Shown here one piece after another: positions 60,653 to 64,000 of a stretch of DNA of 64,000 nucleotides. The translations under genes and the position numbers were made by a program. This DNA comes from an uncultured Coriobacteriales bacterium (GTDB taxonomy: Bacteria; Actinomycetota; Coriobacteriia; Coriobacteriales; UMGS124). The DNA lies in contig CAKUFZ010000001.1 in the NCBI GenBank assembly GCA_934654475.1, positions 113,446 to 177,445 on the forward strand. The letters are read 5' to 3'. Within the stretch, counting starts at the first letter, position 1, and every line of letters begins with the position of its first letter. A model generated the notes under the pieces. That model saw nothing but the letters and a program-made list of their open reading frames with translations. It had not been told where the DNA came from and did not search any database.

Positions 60653-61264
60653 TCAGCCGATCCGGTAAAAGTGAAAGTCGCAGCAGTCGCCGCCGTAGCC
60701 GAGGGTCTTTGTGCGCGAGAAGCCCATTTTCGACAGGCCGCCGTAGTTCACGTCGTCGACGTCGCAGAACAGCGGGCAGAGCTCCGGGCAGCCGTTCTCC
60801 ACGCACGCGTCGTGCCAGAGACACTTCGTAATCCGGGCGTCGAAGAAGTCGCGACCGTGATCCTGGGTGCTCTGCCACAGGTCACTTGAGCGCATAACGC
60901 GCAAGAACACATGCTTGTAGATACCGAAAAACCCTGGCACAGCCTCCATCTTCGCTGTGGAGGCATGCTTTTGCGCAGCAACGACATCCATCATGTACGA
61001 CCGCATGAGCCCCAAGGCCCGCTCACGAGAAAGCGAGCTCCCCGTGAGCGCCTTGTAGAGCGCAATGCGTGGAAGGATGGTCTCTTTGAGGGTCTTCATT
61101 TGGTTCGCAGTTTTGTCCGACGTGTGGAAAATAAGCTCGTCAAGCAGCTTTGATTGGCGATCGTACAGCTCGCACGCGATATCGCCATCGAGCCTCTGGC
61201 GAGAAACGATTCTATGTCCTCCTGCTGCCTGATGCCCATGATGCTCTTCTTCCGCCAGATGCAC
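60653..61264 (-). CDS. L-2-amino-thiazoline-4-carboxylic acid hydrolase family protein
   Basis: The ~203-residue protein matches the ATC hydrolase family: QSKLLDELIFHTSDKTANQMKTLKETILPRIALYKAL, YMMDVVAAQKHASTAKMEAVPGF, ITKCLWHDACVENGCPELCPLFCDVDDVNYGGL and FSRTKTLGYGGDCCDFHF. The founding member opens the thiazoline ring of ATC on the way to cysteine in Pseudomonas; many anaerobe homologues are of unknown role. The start is uncertain: I chose a GTG at 61264 with no clear ribosome binding site; the frame extends to 61321. A palindromic operator-like site lies just upstream. Confidence 0.75.
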   Translation of the reverse strand: MHLAEEEHHGHQAAGGHRIVSRQRLDGDIACELYDRQSKLLDELIFHTSDKTANQMKTLKETILPRIALYKALTGSSLSRERALGLMRSYMMDVVAAQKHASTAKMEAVPGFFGIYKHVFLRVMRSSDLWQSTQDHGRDFFDARITKCLWHDACVENGCPELCPLFCDVDDVNYGGLSKMGFSRTKTLGYGGDCCDFHFYRIG

Positions 61265-61279
61265 AGAGCTGATACTTCG

Positions 61280-61303
61280 GTTAGATAGTATAGTCAGTCT
61301 AAC
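61280..61303. promoter_or_regulatory. Palindromic operator-like site upstream of the ATC hydrolase
   Basis: Arms GTTAGA and TCTAAC flank a 12-bp centre, and on the minus strand a TATACT -10-like hexamer overlaps it. The arrangement fits repression by a TetR- or MarR-type protein. The sequence differs from the operators at 58934-58974. Confidence 0.45.
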
Positions 61304-61354
61304 TTGAGCGGTAGCAATCAACAGACTTTTCTGCCGAACACCCTTATGCCTTCT

Positions 61355-61531
61355 CTATGATGGGGCGTCGCGAAGATAGGAGACGTAGCGCCCGACGGTG
61401 ACGTGGTTGGTGGGAACCCTGTTGGCATCGAGGACGTTTGCTGTGTTGTTAAGCGAGTTGAGGTTCCCGGAGTTGTCCATCATGTACTCGGCCAGCCGCT
61501 CCATGTATGTATTGCGGTCTACCCAAGCCAT
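61355..61531 (-). pseudogene. Stub of an AAA ATPase with DUF4143
   Basis: A 58-codon frame (ATG at 61531) reads MERLAEYMMDNSGNLNSLN and later TNHVTVGRYVSYLRDA. This matches the region after the ATPase core in DUF4143 proteins, for example AEFLADNIGNEYSPNGIAGVL and TVSSYVGALEEAFLFY in the intact neighbour at 61630-62895. Both flanks of the family are missing, so it is a fragment of a second, related gene. Confidence 0.65.
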
Positions 61532-61539
61532 TATTCGCT

Positions 61540-61590
61540 CCTGTTCGGTTGCGAAACTCGAATTATTTCAAAGTTTCGAAACCGAACAGG
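61540..61590. repeat. 18-bp inverted repeat
   Basis: Arms at 61540-61557 (CCTGTTCGGTTGCGAAAC) and 61573-61590 pair with one mismatch across a 15-base A/T-rich loop. It lies between the ATPase stub and the intact ATPase gene. It could be a terminator of the latter, an operator, or a mobile-element end. Confidence 0.6.
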
Positions 61591-61629
61591 CACTATGCAC
61601 CTAGTTGCCTCGCGATGAATCGCACGGCC

Positions 61630-62895
61630 CTAGAGGAAGAACTCTCGCGCGCCCACGATGCGGATGCCGTCGATGTCCGTGTCGTAAGAACCTTGCCTCA
61701 CGACCACAATCTTCTCGTGGTTGTCGCGTATTGACTTCAGTGGGGCGATCTCGCGCTCCCTGGTCTCGCTTGCGAACATCTCGTCGGTCGCCTGCACATA
61801 GAGCACACGCCCGTCCTTCGTCGCAACGAAGTCGACCTCCTTGCCGTAAAGCTTGCCCACATGCACGCTCCACCCTTCGTAGAGCAATTGGAAATACACG
61901 GCATTCTCGAACAAGCGGCCAGTATCCGTGACCCTGTAGCCGGCCATCCAGGTCCTGAAGCCGGTATCGACGATGTATTCCTTCGGGTTCGTCTTGAGAA
62001 GCGCCTTGCCATGCAGGTCGTAACGTGTGGCTCGATAGAACAGGAATGCCTCTTCGAGCGCGCCCACGTACGAGGAGACGGTCTTGTTCGTGGTCTTCGA
62101 CCCCGCAGAGGTCAACACGCCGGCGATGCCGTTCGGCGAGTACTCGTTGCCGATGTTGTCCGCCAGAAACTCGGCCACATGGCGCAGCAGGGAGGAATCG
62201 GTCACTGCGCTTTTGCCCTTCTCGCGCTCGCGGTTGACGATATCGCGCACGGCTATGGCCTCGTAGACGCCGGACATGTACACCGAGTGCTGCGCCTGAG
62301 TCGTCGACAGGGATGCCATGGCGGGCATGCCCCCGTACTCAAGGTAGCGAGTCAGCATCTCGTCGAAAAGAACGGGCTCCCCGTCGGGAGCAAGAGCCGC
62401 CGATCTTCCCGCCGCGAATTCGACCCCGCAGAAGTTGACAAACTCGGAGAAGGACAGGGGCAGCATCTTTACCTCTACGTAGCGCCCAGACAGATAGGTG
62501 GACAGCTCGCTCGAGAGAAGGTATGCGTTCGAGCCCGTGAGGTAGATGTCGCAGTCGAAGTCGACCCTCATTGCGTTGACCGCGTCCTGCCAGCCCTCAA
62601 TTCGCTGGGGCTCGTCTATGAAGACGTAGGTACGGCCCTTGTCCGACAGGCGCCCGCGAACGTAGTCGTAGAGCTGGTCCTCCGTCTTGATGCCCACGCT
62701 CTTGCTTTCCAGGTTGACACCCACGAAGCCACGACCGGCGACTCCTTCGGACTCGATAGTCATCCTGATGAGTTCAAGAAGGCTCGACTTGCCACACCTA
62801 CGCACACCCGTAATCACCTTGATGAGGTCGGTGTCGCGAAAGAGCATCGCCTCCTCGAGGTATCTGTCGCGGTTTTTCAACCTGTCGCTTTTCAA
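61630..62895 (-). CDS. AAA family ATPase with DUF4143 C-terminal domain
   Basis: The 421-residue protein has an N-terminal ATPase (LIKVITGVRRCGKSSLLELIRM, Walker A; TYVFIDEPQRIEGWQDAVNAM, Walker B; YLTGSNAYLLSSELSTYLSGRYVEV) and a DUF4143 domain ending with a PD-(D/E)XK-like nuclease pattern (YGKEVDFVATKDGRVLYVQATDEM). Such genes are abundant in anaerobes and often move between genomes; their function is unproven. The start is a TTG at 62895 with AGGAG about eight bases upstream. Base composition is less GC-rich than the housekeeping part. Confidence 0.88.
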   Translation of the reverse strand: MKSDRLKNRDRYLEEAMLFRDTDLIKVITGVRRCGKSSLLELIRMTIESEGVAGRGFVGVNLESKSVGIKTEDQLYDYVRGRLSDKGRTYVFIDEPQRIEGWQDAVNAMRVDFDCDIYLTGSNAYLLSSELSTYLSGRYVEVKMLPLSFSEFVNFCGVEFAAGRSAALAPDGEPVLFDEMLTRYLEYGGMPAMASLSTTQAQHSVYMSGVYEAIAVRDIVNREREKGKSAVTDSSLLRHVAEFLADNIGNEYSPNGIAGVLTSAGSKTTNKTVSSYVGALEEAFLFYRATRYDLHGKALLKTNPKEYIVDTGFRTWMAGYRVTDTGRLFENAVYFQLLYEGWSVHVGKLYGKEVDFVATKDGRVLYVQATDEMFASETREREIAPLKSIRDNHEKIVVVRQGSYDTDIDGIRIVGAREFFL

Positions 62896-63241
62896 AATCT
62901 GCTCCTAAAACTCAAATCATATTTCGCTTTTGGGAGCATCATAACTCAGCTCAATACGAAAGGCCAAGAACCAGCCTCGAGATGCATCAACAAAAGGACT
63001 TACATTTCTGCCGGGAGACCGGAAGCTTGAGCAAGCGTCGCCGGCAGACAATTGCGAGACCGCAAAAGCGGGAACGCGCAGTACGCCGTGGCGCTTCGTT
63101 TCGCTAGGAAAGCAATGAACAAGTAGCCCCCGCCCGCAACCCCTCCCGCGCCGGCGTCGAAAAGCCGGCCCGAGAGGGGCCGTCGGGGGATTTTTGTCGT
63201 GTCCCGCCCGCATCGGGCGGCCAGGGGCGCCCCCGCGCCCC
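62896..63241. other. Intergenic region between the ATPase and the transposase fragment
   Basis: I see no gene in this 346-bp stretch. GC-rich hairpins near 63160-63240, including GGCCCGAGAGGGGCC, followed by a T-rich tract lie 3' of the transposase fragment and may be its terminator. The ATPase promoter should lie near 62900-62960. Confidence 0.4.
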
Positions 63242-63766
63242 CTACGCCGCCGCGACGGCCGCCCTGAGCACTGAAGAGAGGTCCGTGTCGTTGACGTAGG
63301 CCTCGTCTATCCAGGCGCGGTCGCGCAGCACGATGCGCCCCTGGTAGCCCGACACAGTGGCGAGCACCCTGTGGCGCCATTCGAAGGCCGTCTGGTGGCT
63401 CACGCCGCACAGCTCGGCGGCGCAGTCCAGCGGCACGTTGTGCCTCATCAGGCGGATGAAGCGGGCCCACGTCGGCAGGGCGGCCTTCGACCCCTCGAAG
63501 ACGGTGCCGGTCAGCGATGTGAACCTCGCCCCGCAACCCGCGCAGCGCCACCTCCTGACGCCGGACGGCTCGCGGCCGTCCCTCCACGCCCTCCCCCCGC
63601 ACCTGGGGCACGCAGGGTCGGGCCTGAAGAGCTCGGAGGCTCCGGCGAAGGTGCCGAAACCCAGCTCGTCACGGCAGAGCCGCTCGTCGAGCGCGGCGGA
63701 CAGAAAGGCGAGCCCGTCGGCGTCCAAGGACGCCACGAGGCCGGCGTAGGGGTTCTCCCTCTTCAT
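63242..63766 (-). mobile_element. IS1595-like transposase fragment
   Basis: The 174-residue frame has a zinc ribbon (CPRCGGRAWRDGREPSGVRRWRCAGCG), the linker FTSLTGTVFEGSKAALPTWARFIRLM, and a helix-turn-helix-like LCGVSHQTAFEWRHRVL. It then reaches the first catalytic acid of the DDE domain in RAWIDEAYVNDTDL. It stops shortly after, while IS1595-type transposases run about 300 residues, so the 3' part is missing. The ATG at 63766 is taken from family alignment. The leader contains interleaved inverted repeats (63774-63865). Confidence 0.75.
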
Positions 63767-63773
63767 ATAAGTT

Positions 63774-63865
63774 TGTCCCATCCGCCCAGACGCCCGCCCA
63801 GCGGGGTCGTCGCCAAACGATGAGCCGGGCGGGCGTCTGGGCAAATTCATCGTTTGGCAGGGACA
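63774..63865. repeat. Interleaved inverted repeats in the transposase leader
   Basis: Arm A (63785-63799) pairs with A' (63827-63841) over 15 bp. Arm B (GCCAAACGATGA, 63812-63823), inside the A loop, pairs with B' (63847-63858) outside it over 12 bp. TGTCCC (63774-63779) and GGGACA (63860-63865) enclose both. A and B stems together would form a pseudoknot, or they could be alternative folds. Confidence 0.75.
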
Positions 63866-63945
63866 TGATAGCACCGGAGCCTGGAGGGCCCCCGAATCAT
63901 CACCTATCTAGTTGACTGTTAGATTTCGATTTAGCGTATTGCCCT

Positions 63946-64000
63946 TCAGATCATCGTGGTGTGCTCGTAGCCGCACTCCACGAAGAGCCGCTCGGCAACG
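63946..64000 (-). CDS. Partial CDS, C-terminal end, possibly GNAT acetyltransferase
   Basis: The minus strand reads VAERLFVECGYEHTTMI followed by a stop at 63946-63948. The pattern A-x-RLF-x-x-x-GY is common at the C-terminus of GNAT acetyltransferases (ARRLYERLGF), but 17 residues cannot settle it; a broken TetR N-terminus would look similar. The rest lies beyond the window. Confidence 0.3.
   Translation of the reverse strand, partial: VAERLFVECGYEHTTMI

Noticed and set aside
63000..63611. 203-codon frame overlapping the transposase fragment
   Set aside because: It is out of frame with the zinc ribbon and DDE motifs, is Arg/Gly-rich and has no motif of its own, so it is not the missing transposase C-terminus.

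Overview
The window is about 64 kb of GC-rich, gene-dense bacterial chromosome. I read it as class Coriobacteriia (Actinomycetota), most likely an anaerobic Eggerthella-type lineage. The pointers are a membrane-anchored 12-TM LuxR regulator beside a secreted redox operon, a DUF5692 membrane protein, a trifunctional TsaB-RimI-TsaD fusion, a System I cytochrome c maturation operon in a Gram-positive-type genome, and an ATC-hydrolase family protein. This assignment is inference from gene content; there is no rRNA in the window.

Layout. Positions 1-10.6 kb hold an isoaspartyl peptidase/asparaginase, the nickel-pincer cofactor genes larB-larC, a HEAT-like protein, a large 23S rRNA methyltransferase (RlmKL type), a 3-hydroxyisobutyrate dehydrogenase-like enzyme, DegV, the hibernation factor HPF and an amino-acid-binding lipoprotein. 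Positions 11-24.5 kb hold dinB and comF, then a long minus-strand run glmS-acpS-nnr-alr-udg-tsaE-tsaB/rimI/tsaD (cell-wall precursors, metabolite repair, DNA repair and tRNA t6A modification) and the rplM-rpsI operon. Positions 24.6-33 kb hold an exported SurA-like protein, tRNA-Glu, a tandem PPK2 polyphosphate:AMP phosphotransferase and the cytochrome c maturation operon ccmE-F-A-B-C-D. Positions 33-52 kb are housekeeping: folE-folPK-birA-bioY, exonuclease III, class 3 FBPase, a DUF1385 protein, a second SurA-like protein, thyX, rpmE, a flavin disulfide reductase, an aldo/keto reductase with two Fe-S clusters, a phosphoesterase, a SulP transporter, Dus, an AbiE toxin-antitoxin pair and guaA.

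Positions 52.2-58.9 kb hold the most interesting locus. A 12-TM LuxR regulator diverges from two secreted sulfite-oxidase-fold proteins: one carries three c-type haem motifs, the other is a haem-free relative. A DUF5692 membrane protein and a TetR regulator follow. With the ccm operon 22 kb away this looks like an uncharacterised extracytoplasmic respiratory or electron-transfer module.

Positions 58.9 kb to the end form a decaying accessory region: an SMR efflux-pump stub beside tandem TetR operators, an MFS transporter and a cupin gene both cut at one junction, an ATC hydrolase behind a palindromic operator, an ATPase (DUF4143) plus the stub of a second one, and a truncated IS1595-like transposase with an elaborate inverted-repeat leader.

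Starts were chosen by Shine-Dalgarno position and family alignment from memory. No database search was possible, so family names are recognition calls.
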